9,259 nucleotides of DNA from Candidatus Woesearchaeota archaeon (GCA_016203175.1 JACQNH010000010.1:1-9259), one strand, 5' to 3'. Counted from the first letter of the stretch, positions 1 to 5,823 are shown. Program-made: numbers and translations. Notes: generated by a model not told the origin, from the letters alone.

Positions 1-23
1 ACAAACAAGATTAACCAGCTTCT

Positions 24-123
24 AAGCGAGTGACCCGAGCCGAAGGCGAGCATGCCACCAGTCTATAGCGTTCCCGAAGGGATGACCGAAGGTCAAGCGA
101 TGACTGGTGGTGGTCACGAGCTT
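24..123. ncRNA. Candidate structured RNA or single-strand DNA element, multi-branched fold
   Basis: A GC-rich island in AT-rich DNA folds almost completely. Helix P1 pairs AAGC 24-27 with GCTT 120-123 and GTGACC 30-35 with GGTCAC 112-117, separated by a tandem G-A/G-A mismatch (28-29 with 118-119). Hairpin P2 (36-50) has a C-G pair, a second tandem G-A mismatch, a GCC/GGC stem and a GAA loop. P3 pairs 55-63 with 102-110 (9 bp, perfect). Inside P3 sit hairpins P4 (72-75/79-82) and P5 (83-87/91-95), directly adjacent, each with a GAA loop. About 72 of 100 bases are in paired or tandem G-A layers. The heptamer CCGAAGG forms all three loops (40-46, 74-80, 86-92). I see no tRNA, 5S rRNA, SRP or RNase P signature. 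The strand is undecided; the GAA loops and G-A mismatches are most sensible on the plus strand. It may be an RNA gene or a mobile DNA hairpin element. Confidence 0.5.
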
Positions 124-144
124 TGACTATTGCAAGAGAAATAG

Positions 145-170
145 TAAAGGTAAAAGAGTAAAAGTAAAAG
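145..170. repeat. Short A/G-rich hexamer repeat (TAAAAG)
   Basis: TAAAGG at 145-150 is followed by TAAAAG at 151-156, 159-164 and 165-170, with a two-base interruption at 157-158. It lies just 3' of the structured element. A short stem (126-131 with 140-145) lies between the two, and GACTA 125-129 could instead pair with TAGTC 182-186, which would place the repeat in a loop. No function can be assigned. Confidence 0.4.
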
Positions 171-189
171 ACCGTAGGCTTTAGTCGAG

Positions 190-442
190 ATGTTAAATTA
201 TATTAAACCAACTAATTCTGCTAAAGTAATTTCATTAAGAAAGGTTTTTAATATTCTTTCTGAAGGGCTTGTTTAGCATATTTTAGTCCAGGTGTTACTT
301 TACAATATTTGAGCCCTGTTTTAAACTGTTCAAAAGACAGAAAAAGGAGGTTATTCTAACTTTAATTGGCTATAATGAAGATGTTGAAGCTGTTGAGACA
401 ATAATTAATAAATGTGAGCAGGAATTTAATCTTTCAAAGTAG
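190..442 (+). pseudogene. Possible degraded coding remnant, unidentified
   Basis: No intact gene occupies this stretch, but two short frames look coding. The first is a 28-codon frame from ATG 190 to TAG 276, starting MLNYIKPTNSAKV. The second, in a different frame, is open from 287 to TAG 442 without a start codon and ends in a protein-like stretch, VILTLIGYNEDVEAVETIIN, followed by a short helical tail. A beta strand followed by a charged helix, ending just before the next gene's promoter, resembles the C-terminal end of a small alpha/beta protein whose 5' part has been lost or frameshifted. I do not recognise the family. Two unrelated chance frames remain possible. Confidence 0.3.
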
Positions 443-459
443 TGTTTAAAACTTAGAAA

Positions 460-468
460 TTTATATAA
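460..468 (+). promoter_or_regulatory. TATA box for the endonuclease Q gene
   Basis: TTTATATAA is centred 28 nt before ATG 492, with purines just upstream as a possible BRE. There is no Shine-Dalgarno sequence before the ATG, so the transcript is probably leaderless or nearly so. Confidence 0.6.
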
Positions 469-491
469 ACTAATTTTTTAATTTTTAGAAG

Positions 492-1742
492 ATGGAAGTG
501 ATAGCTGATTTACAGATACATTCTAAATATTCTAGGGCTACTAGTAAGGATTTGAGTATTGAAAATTTAGAAAAATATGCAAGAATCAAAGGTGTAAATT
601 TGTTAGGTACTGGAGATTTTCAACATCCGTTACATAGGAAAGATATTGATAAATATTTAAAAGAGGATAAAAATGGTATTTTGTGGACTAAAAATAAATT
701 TCCTTTTATTTGGCAGACTGAGGTAAGTTTGATGTTTAGTCAGGGTGGAAAAAGAAGAGCTGTTCATTTGTTAATTTTTTCTCCTAATGGTAAAATAGCT
801 GATGAAATTACAAAATTTTTAGGTAGTAAAGGAAGATTGGATTATGATGGAAGACCAATATTTGGAATGTCTTGTATAGAATTAGTTAAAGGTTTAAAAA
901 ATATTGATGATATGATTGAAATAATTTGTGCACATTCTTGGACACCCTGGTTTGGCGTGTTTGGTAGCGATTCTGGTTTTGATTCTATTCAAGAATGTTT
1001 TCAAGATCAAACTGAACATATCTATGCAATTGAAACTGGTTTGAGTAGTGATCCAGCGATGAACTGGCGAATATCAAAATTGGACAGGTACACAATTGTT
1101 AGTAATTCTGATTCACATAGCTTTTGGCCATATCGTTTAGGAAGAGAGGCTACTATTTTTGATTTAAAAGAATTAAGCTATGAAAATATTATAAAAGCCA
1201 TAAGAAAAAGAGTAGGTTTAAGTGGAACGATAGAGGTTAGTCCTTTTTTTGGTAAATATCACTTGACTGGGCATAGGAATTGTGGTGTAAGTTTTGAATC
1301 ATCCGAAGCTGAGAAGTTGAATAATATTTGTCCAAAATGTAAGGGAAAGCTGACTATTGGGGTTGCAGCTAGGGTTGAACAACTTGCAGATAGGCCTGAG
1401 GGATTTGTACCTGAAAATGCAGTCCCATTTAGAACCCTAATTCCATTGCAAGAAATATTAGCTAGTATATTAAAGGTCGGTGTTTTGACAAAAAAGGTAT
1501 GGAATGAATATGATAAATTGATTAGTAGATTTGGTTCTGAATTTAATGTTTTATTAAATATTTCTGAAGAAGATTTGTTAAGTAAGGTTGATCAAAGGAT
1601 TGCTAATGCAATTTTGCTTAATAGGAAAGGTAAAATAAAAGTAAAAGGAGGTTATGATGGTGTTTATGGGGTCCCTATAATTGATGATTCAAATAACCAA
1701 CATTCTAAAGATATAAATCAAAAACATTTGGTTGAGTTTTAA
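492..1742 (+). CDS. Endonuclease Q-like PHP-domain DNA repair nuclease
   Basis: This is a 416-residue homologue of the archaeal/bacterial endonuclease Q (EndoQ) family. Characterised members nick DNA 5' of deaminated bases (hypoxanthine, uracil) and abasic sites and so start repair of deamination damage. The N-terminal PHP metallo-domain spans about residues 3-240, with metal-ligand motifs DLQIH (6-10), GTGDFQHP (39-46), TEVS (77-80), VHL (91-93), AHSW (147-150) and NSDSH (205-209). A zinc-binding segment follows (H261-R-N-C264, then C280-P-K-C283). The C-terminal part, with the conserved VEQLADRPEG segment (295-304) and a helical region from about 315 to 400, is typical of EndoQ. The usual PHP HxH motif reads QxH here (Gln8). 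The last ~17 residues look unconserved. The gene stands alone behind its own TATA box. The family call is firm; activity is inferred. Confidence 0.9.
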   Translation: MEVIADLQIHSKYSRATSKDLSIENLEKYARIKGVNLLGTGDFQHPLHRKDIDKYLKEDKNGILWTKNKFPFIWQTEVSLMFSQGGKRRAVHLLIFSPNGKIADEITKFLGSKGRLDYDGRPIFGMSCIELVKGLKNIDDMIEIICAHSWTPWFGVFGSDSGFDSIQECFQDQTEHIYAIETGLSSDPAMNWRISKLDRYTIVSNSDSHSFWPYRLGREATIFDLKELSYENIIKAIRKRVGLSGTIEVSPFFGKYHLTGHRNCGVSFESSEAEKLNNICPKCKGKLTIGVAARVEQLADRPEGFVPENAVPFRTLIPLQEILASILKVGVLTKKVWNEYDKLISRFGSEFNVLLNISEEDLLSKVDQRIANAILLNRKGKIKVKGGYDGVYGVPIIDDSNNQHSKDINQKHLVEF

Positions 1743-1793
1743 ATAAGATTGTAACTTTTTAAAGATATACAAAATAGATCAATTTTAGTAAGG

Positions 1794-1804
1794 TTTTTAA
1801 TATC
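1794..1804 (+). promoter_or_regulatory. TATA box for the lipoprotein gene
   Basis: TTTTTAATATC is centred about 25 nt before ATG 1824 and no Shine-Dalgarno sequence is present, so this is a predicted leaderless promoter. Confidence 0.5.
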
Positions 1805-1823
1805 TAATTTAGGTTAAAAAGTT

Positions 1824-2408
1824 ATGAAAAAGACAATTTTTATTTTGTTGATCTTGGTAATATTTTTAGTTGGTTGTGCTAAAAAAGATTATAATTTTGC
1901 ATATCAAGAGATTAAAAAATTAGATATAAAGTATAGTGGTGATTTTAAAAATGAGATGTTGAATGGCACTATGCTTGGTTTTGATAATCTATCTTTAATG
2001 AGAGATGATTTAACCAAATTAAGAAAAGATTTAGTTAAAGAAGGAGTAAACAAAACAAAAAGCGCTATTTTATTGGTAGATGTAAGGTTAAATATGTTGG
2101 AAAGTGAGAAATTTTGGTATTTAGGATATAATTTAGGGTTAGAAGGTGTAACTTTTGATGGATTTAAATGCAGCGAAGTTCCAGAATTATTGTTAGGAAG
2201 GTCTTATTTTAATGAAAGTTTTAATTATGGTCAAAAGGCAATGAATTTGATGGATTCTGTATTGGTAGTTTATCCTGAGTCAAGAGCATTATTTGGTGTT
2301 GATAAAGATAAGATTAAATTCTATGATTCCCCCTTAGGTTATTTGAATGCTATAATTGAAACTAATACAATTGCAATTGAAAGATATTGTAGTTATAAAA
2401 ATCCTTAA
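1824..2408 (+). CDS. Small secreted lipoprotein, unknown function
   Basis: This 194-residue protein has a classic lipoprotein signal: basic MKK, a hydrophobic stretch (5-15) and a lipobox LVGC with Cys18 as the expected lipidated residue. It is probably exported and anchored on the outer face of the membrane. The mature part is largely helical and polar, with no domain I recognise. Two further cysteines, C116 and C189, could form a disulfide outside the cell. The start is set by the signal peptide and by the TATA box 25 nt upstream. The stop codon TAA 2406-2408 overlaps the stop of the convergent PAC2 gene within the palindrome TTAA 2405-2408. A substrate-binding or envelope-associated role is possible, but nothing in the sequence shows which. 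Confidence 0.8.
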   Translation: MKKTIFILLILVIFLVGCAKKDYNFAYQEIKKLDIKYSGDFKNEMLNGTMLGFDNLSLMRDDLTKLRKDLVKEGVNKTKSAILLVDVRLNMLESEKFWYLGYNLGLEGVTFDGFKCSEVPELLLGRSYFNESFNYGQKAMNLMDSVLVVYPESRALFGVDKDKIKFYDSPLGYLNAIIETNTIAIERYCSYKNP

Positions 2409-3169
2409 CCAATATAATCTGTTTTGTTTAATAATTTTGTTTTTTGTTCTTTTAAATTTTTATTTAGCTCATTAACTTTTTTAATTCTTTCTATATTTTC
2501 TTCTGGTTTTTCATTTAAAGGTCTTAAGTCTAATGATAAATTATATTTTTTTGAGATTACTTTTAAAATTTCCTTTGCACCATTTATTCCTAGATATGCT
2601 GGATGTCCGAATGTTTCTGCTAGTAATGCTGATGCTAAAATATTTCTTTCTTTTGCTAGACCAACTAGAAGACCTGAAACTCCTACAATAGGGCCTACAA
2701 TACCATAGATATTAGGGTTTGCGCCATATTTCTTTAGGTTATTTAATTCTAATTTTGTATTTGATGTGCAATACACTTTAGGTTCTTTAGGTGGTTGTTG
2801 CAAGCCTACCCCACCTAATGTAATTATTTCCTTTCCTTTATGTTTTTCAAAGACGTCTAAAATCGTGTCACAGAATTCATAGCATCCTTTTTCATCTAAG
2901 GGTTGAATGTCTCCGGCCATTAATAAAAAATCATTGTTTTTTACTTTTTTATGATATATTTGTATTGTTGGAAGTTCTACTAAATTATCTTCATTTACAA
3001 AGACTGCATGCGGAAAGCCATAAGAAGATATTTCTAATATTTTTTTGGCATCTAAAGTGTCTATCATGAAGTCTATTGCTATTTTACCTACATTCCCCAT
3101 ACCTGGTAAACCTTCTATTAATATGGGTGTCTTTAATTTTACCTTAGAATACTCTTTAATTTTAAACAT
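2405..3169 (-). CDS. PAC2-family proteasome assembly chaperone homologue
   Basis: This 254-residue PAC2-family protein is related to archaeal PbaA/PbaB and to eukaryotic proteasome assembly chaperone 2. The family fold begins with the conserved loop EGLPGMGNVGKIA (19-31). It continues through SSYGFPHAVFV and the segments LMAGDIQP and TLGGVGLQ, then a glycine-rich stretch (IYGIVGPIVGVSGLL) and the AETFGHPAYLG segment. The last ~35 residues form a charged helix. The C-terminus ends Asp-Tyr-Ile-Gly, which is not a strict HbYX proteasome-docking tail (Tyr should be penultimate). The gene is the last of the minus-strand translation/replication cluster, the usual archaeal position for PAC2. It has its own TATA box, 38 nt after Nop10, so it may be transcribed both alone and by read-through. 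The start ATG 3169 fits the promoter spacing. Confidence 0.88.
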   Translation of the reverse strand: MFKIKEYSKVKLKTPILIEGLPGMGNVGKIAIDFMIDTLDAKKILEISSYGFPHAVFVNEDNLVELPTIQIYHKKVKNNDFLLMAGDIQPLDEKGCYEFCDTILDVFEKHKGKEIITLGGVGLQQPPKEPKVYCTSNTKLELNNLKKYGANPNIYGIVGPIVGVSGLLVGLAKERNILASALLAETFGHPAYLGINGAKEILKVISKKYNLSLDLRPLNEKPEENIERIKKVNELNKNLKEQKTKLLNKTDYIG

Positions 3170-3190
3170 TTTTTATAATTACCTTGTAAG

Positions 3191-3199
3191 CTTATAAAG
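3191..3199 (-). promoter_or_regulatory. TATA box for the PAC2 gene
   Basis: On the minus strand CTTTATAAG is centred 26 nt before the PAC2 start. It lies in the 38-nt gap after the Nop10 stop, which suggests an internal promoter within the cluster. Confidence 0.55.
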
Positions 3200-3207
3200 G
3201 TTTTGGC

Positions 3208-3363
3208 TTAAAGCTTTTTTGCCAATCTTCTATAACGGCCATATCTGTCTTCTGGGGAATATTTTGCTGGTTTTATTGTTATTGTTACTGATTTACATTT
3301 TTCACATAAAGATTTTAGTGTGTATTCCAGGCATTTAGGACATTTTCTTATTTCTATTTTCAT
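3208..3363 (-). CDS. nop10: H/ACA ribonucleoprotein protein Nop10
   Basis: This 51-residue gene begins at ATG 3363, two bases after the aIF2-alpha stop, and ends at TAA 3208-3210. The protein starts MKIEIRKCPKC and has the Nop10 zinc ribbon C8-P-K-C11 ... C20-E-K-C23, followed by the signature PAKYSPEDRYGRYRR (32-46) that contacts the Cbf5 catalytic subunit. Nop10 is a core component of archaeal H/ACA ribonucleoproteins, which guide pseudouridylation of rRNA. Its length matches the normal size of archaeal Nop10. The position directly behind aIF2-alpha is the standard archaeal arrangement, and the near-zero spacing indicates co-transcription from the S27e promoter. The identification is secure despite the small size. 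Confidence 0.95.
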   Translation of the reverse strand: MKIEIRKCPKCLEYTLKSLCEKCKSVTITIKPAKYSPEDRYGRYRRLAKKL

Positions 3364-3365
3364 TC

Positions 3366-4151
3366 TTAATCTAAAGAGAATTTAGTTTTTAACTTTTTTG
3401 CTTCTGTTTCTATTAAAGAGTTTATTAATTTGAAATCTTCCTCTGCTTTTTTATAGTCTTTTGAGGTTATTTTTAATGCATAAAGCGGTGCTGAGGCGTA
3501 TTTTATTGTTAAGTTAATACCTTTTTCCTTTGCGAAATTTAAAGCTTTTAATAGAATTTGTTTTATTATCGTTATTCCCGATGGTTCTAAAGAAGATAAT
3601 TTTAATTTTTTTTGAATTTTTACTTCTGGAAGCTTAATTTTTAGTTTTACTATTTTAAGAAGTTCATTTTCAAATTTTTTATCTTCTATTGCTAGGTTTT
3701 TTATTATTGAATTATCTTCTACTAATTTTAAAAAGAAATTTTGTAATGAACCGTAATTTTGTAATATTTTTTTTCCTGCTATTTCGTATGCTTCTTTTAT
3801 GGTTTTATTTTCTAGTTTTGCTACACTTTCAAGAATTTTTTCTGCTCTTTCTTCTAACATGTGTTCTATTTCCTTGTTTTTTTTCATTTGCAAGGAAACT
3901 CTTCTTAAAGACAAGTCTATGTGGCCTTTTTCTTTATTAACTTTAAGAACTTTGCAAACTATTCTTTTACCTTCTCTTACGTAATCTCTTATATTTCTTA
4001 TTCTACCTGCTGAGATTTCTGAGATATGAATTAAGCCTTCTTTATTTTCGTACTCGTCTAAAGAAACGAAAACTGAATTATGAAGAACTTGTTTTACAGT
4101 ACATAATATAAATTCTCCTTCTTCTGGGAAACCTTGTTTTTTATAGTACAT
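3366..4151 (-). CDS. eif2a: Translation initiation factor aIF2 subunit alpha
   Basis: This is the 261-residue alpha subunit of the heterotrimeric initiation factor aIF2, which delivers initiator Met-tRNA to the small ribosomal subunit. An S1-type OB domain spans about residues 12-85 (LCTVKQVLHNSVFVSL, EGLIHISEIS, then KVNKEKGHIDLSLRRV). A helical domain follows (about 90-170), then an alpha/beta domain (about 175-261) that contacts the gamma subunit. Ser47 in SEISAGRIRNI aligns with the regulatory Ser51 of eukaryotic eIF2-alpha. Length is normal for archaea. The gene starts one base after the S27e stop and is followed two bases later by Nop10, so the three form a tight operon without clear Shine-Dalgarno sites. 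Confidence 0.95.
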   Translation of the reverse strand: MYYKKQGFPEEGEFILCTVKQVLHNSVFVSLDEYENKEGLIHISEISAGRIRNIRDYVREGKRIVCKVLKVNKEKGHIDLSLRRVSLQMKKNKEIEHMLEERAEKILESVAKLENKTIKEAYEIAGKKILQNYGSLQNFFLKLVEDNSIIKNLAIEDKKFENELLKIVKLKIKLPEVKIQKKLKLSSLEPSGITIIKQILLKALNFAKEKGINLTIKYASAPLYALKITSKDYKKAEEDFKLINSLIETEAKKLKTKFSLD

Positions 4152-4152
4152 T

Positions 4153-4338
4153 TTATTCCAAAACTTCTAAAATTCTAGCTTTTATTTTTCCTTTTCCACC
4201 TGTTGATTCTGCCAGGACTGAGTCACAGACTAAACAATTTATATTTACTGATGGCTTTCCAAATATTATCTGTTCATTTTTGCATTTAGCACATCTAACT
4301 TTTATAAATTTTGAAGATGGTTCTTGTAGCATTTTCAT
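4153..4338 (-). CDS. rps27e: Ribosomal protein S27e (eS27)
   Basis: This is a 61-residue small-subunit ribosomal protein with the S27e zinc ribbon C16-A-K-C19 ... C35-L-V-C38 and the characteristic GGKGKIKARI segment near the C-terminus. ATG 4338 (MKM) is preferred over the internal ATG at 4332 because it lies 27 nt from the TATA-box centre, the spacing seen throughout this window. Family members commonly begin close to the second Met, so either start is possible. It is the first gene of the S27e-aIF2a-Nop10 operon. In many archaea L44e immediately precedes it; here an opposite-strand gene and a new promoter separate the two. Confidence 0.95.
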   Translation of the reverse strand: MKMLQEPSSKFIKVRCAKCKNEQIIFGKPSVNINCLVCDSVLAESTGGKGKIKARILEVLE

Positions 4339-4360
4339 AGTTTAAACTTCTTTAGAATGG

Positions 4361-4369
4361 ATTTATAAG
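4361..4369 (-). promoter_or_regulatory. TATA box for the S27e-aIF2a-Nop10 operon
   Basis: On the minus strand CTTATAAAT is centred 27 nt before ATG 4338. It faces the plus-strand promoter at 4401-4408 across a 92-bp spacer that also holds a run of six G on the plus strand. Confidence 0.6.
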
Positions 4370-4400
4370 GCTTTTGGGGGGTTTTTAATTTTTAGAAAAT

Positions 4401-4408
4401 TATTTAAG
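4401..4408 (+). promoter_or_regulatory. TATA box for the 148-residue membrane-anchored protein
   Basis: TATTTAAG is centred 26 nt before ATG 4431, divergent from the S27e promoter, and no Shine-Dalgarno sequence is visible. Confidence 0.5.
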
Positions 4409-4430
4409 CTTTGAGTTGTAGTCTATAATT

Positions 4431-4877
4431 ATGGTAGAGGTGATAAGAAGGGGTTTATTGATGTTTTTATTTATTGGGATAATTTTACTAGGATCTATAC
4501 TATTTTTTCAAAACATTTCTATAACTGGTTTTGTTGTTGGTGAGCCTAGTATTATCAATAATTTAAGTGAAGGGAAAAATTTACTTGAAGGTGGTGTGAG
4601 AACCAAAAATGTAATTGTAGAAGGTTTAGCTGTGGAAATTGTTAAAAGAAGTGATATTTATGCTTTATATACTGATAAAATAAGTGCTAATAATTTAATT
4701 AATATTGAATTATATAATGAAAATAGTAGACTAAAAGGACAGATTATAAGTGGTGTTGATAAGAATATAGCGGTTGTTGGTGGAAAGAGTTATTATTTTA
4801 ATTTAAATGAAAATTTAGTTATTGAGTGTAATAATGATGTTTGTTTAAGCTGCATTAAATGTGAATTTAATAAGTAA
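4431..4877 (+). CDS. Membrane-anchored exported protein with C-terminal cysteine cluster, unknown function
   Basis: This 148-residue protein has a short basic N-terminus (RR at 6-7) and one hydrophobic segment (about 9-27). Next comes the sequence SITGFVVG (30-37), a pattern I associate from memory with exported proteins of Woesearchaeota/Pacearchaeota. The rest is predicted outside the membrane and mainly beta strand (VIVEGLAVEIV, NIELYNE, IAVVGGKSYYFNL). The last 16 residues hold four cysteines, C133, C138, C141 and C144, spaced CX4CX2CX2C, suitable for two disulfides or a metal site. I know no matching family. The gene lies on the opposite strand between L44e and S27e and so breaks a normally continuous cluster. 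Its stop is one base from the L44e stop. It looks like a lineage-specific insertion with its own promoter. Confidence 0.75.
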   Translation: MVEVIRRGLLMFLFIGIILLGSILFFQNISITGFVVGEPSIINNLSEGKNLLEGGVRTKNVIVEGLAVEIVKRSDIYALYTDKISANNLINIELYNENSRLKGQIISGVDKNIAVVGGKSYYFNLNENLVIECNNDVCLSCIKCEFNK

Positions 4878-4878
4878 T

Positions 4879-5196
4879 TTAAATTAATTCTATTTTTTTA
4901 GCTCTAAATGTTTTTCTTATTCCTGATGTTTTTTTACAAACAGAGCAAGTAAATCTTAAATCTTGTTTTTTAGATGTTTTAGCGCCCGTCATGGAGAAAG
5001 ATGAAACTGCACCTTTGGAGGTTCTACCTTTGTTTCCGAAGCCTCTATCTTGACCTCTTCTACGCATTCTAGCTCTTGAACCTCTTGACATTGGATGTGT
5101 TTTATTTCTTCCCATATTTTTAGCTATAGAAACTGTGTGTTCTGTATGCTTTCTACATTTAGGACAAAAGTGATTTCGTTTTTTAGGTAATTTCAT
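4879..5196 (-). CDS. rpl44e: Ribosomal protein L44e (eL42)
   Basis: This 105-residue large-subunit ribosomal protein binds near the E site in archaeal and eukaryotic ribosomes. It starts with the family signature KLPKKRNHFCPKCRKHTEH, giving the first zinc pair C11/C14. A highly basic middle (PMSRGSRARMRRRGQ) follows, and the second pair is C84/C87 in FTCSVCKK. It is slightly longer than the ~92-95 residues common in archaea. Its start lies inside the end of Gins51 (14-nt overlap), so the two genes are probably translationally coupled and share the promoter before Gins51. The 3' end is one base from the convergent 148-residue gene, leaving no room for a separate terminator. Confidence 0.95.
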   Translation of the reverse strand: MKLPKKRNHFCPKCRKHTEHTVSIAKNMGRNKTHPMSRGSRARMRRRGQDRGFGNKGRTSKGAVSSFSMTGAKTSKKQDLRFTCSVCKKTSGIRKTFRAKKIELI

Positions 5197-5800
5197 TTTC
5201 TAATTCTGCAATTTTTCTTTCTATAAGCAGTTCTGCAATTTCTACTGGTAAGACTGCTTTTTCTTTTTGATTAAAAGGTCCGTAAACCTGCATATCCTCG
5301 CCAATAAATTGAGGTATAGGCTCTAAGACTTTTATTGTCTTTGTTTCTGCTTTAATATCTATTTTTATATCTTTTGGTTTTGAGTCTTCAATTGTTTCTA
5401 AGTCTAATAAGGGGATTATAGTTAAATTTCTGAATTCATTTAGTTTTTGTATTATGTCTTTGAATAAAATTTCCTCTTCTTTTACTAGATTTGAGGCTAG
5501 ATGGTGTTTTCCTTCTACTTTGGAGGCTACAAATGCTAAATGTAAGATTTTACTTTCTCTTCTTTCAAATAATTCTTTTATTAGTTTTTGAACATTATCT
5601 AACTGTTTTCTAGTTTTAATAGTTTCTGCAGCGGAGAAGATGGAGTTTTTTTCTGTTTGAGATAGTAAAATTTTAGTTTTTTCTGTTATATATTTTTTAA
5701 GGTTTGACAGGAAATTATCATCAAGTTTTTGGAGTTCTTTTGCATATTTCTCTTTTCTTAAAACATCGTACAAATATTCAAAGGTGATAAGCTCTTCCAT
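5183..5800 (-). CDS. Archaeal GINS subunit Gins51 (Gins15)
   Basis: This 205-residue subunit belongs to the GINS complex, which with Cdc45/RecJ-like protein and MCM forms the replicative helicase. The helical A domain comes first (about 1-130, beginning FEYLYDVLRKEKYAKELQKL). After a linker rich in D/K/I the small beta B domain is at the C-terminus (about 155-205), with the hallmark stretch PQFIGEDMQVYGPF (163-176) and LPVEIAELLIERKIAEL. The A-then-B order identifies the Gins51 rather than the Gins23 type. Many reduced archaea have only this paralogue; the window cannot show whether that holds here. It overlaps L44e by 14 nt, which is the conserved archaeal context. A TATA box lies 28 nt upstream. 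The 50-nt gap from ApgM would also allow read-through. Confidence 0.88.
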   Translation of the reverse strand: MEELITFEYLYDVLRKEKYAKELQKLDDNFLSNLKKYITEKTKILLSQTEKNSIFSAAETIKTRKQLDNVQKLIKELFERRESKILHLAFVASKVEGKHHLASNLVKEEEILFKDIIQKLNEFRNLTIIPLLDLETIEDSKPKDIKIDIKAETKTIKVLEPIPQFIGEDMQVYGPFNQKEKAVLPVEIAELLIERKIAELENEIT

Positions 5801-5823
5801 TCTATTTTAGTTTATAATTGCTC

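Noticed and set aside
40..92. UUCG tetraloops on the minus strand (CCTTCGG, reverse of CCGAAGG)
   Set aside because: The flanking stems are symmetric around a three-base loop, so the UUCG tetraloop would be out of register with the pairing; GAA triloops on the plus strand fit better.
40..92. CRISPR-like repetition of CCGAAGG
   Set aside because: Repeats are only seven bases, with unequal spacing (34 and 12), and are explained by hairpin loops.
81..103. Box C-like GATGA motifs (81-85, 99-103) suggesting a C/D guide RNA
   Set aside because: Both overlap stems of the fold and no matching CUGA box D or terminal C/D stem is present.
2424..2708. 94-residue plus-strand open frame
   Set aside because: It is the antisense of the PAC2 gene; low-complexity F/S-rich product typical of a shadow in AT-rich DNA.
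3689..3984. Two plus-strand open frames (83 and 61 residues)
   Set aside because: Both are antisense to aIF2-alpha, with F/L-rich composition and no promoter of their own.
4375..4385. G-run and T-run (GGGGGG then TTTTT) as a terminator
   Set aside because: It lies between two divergent start codons, where neither strand needs a terminator, and it has no stem.
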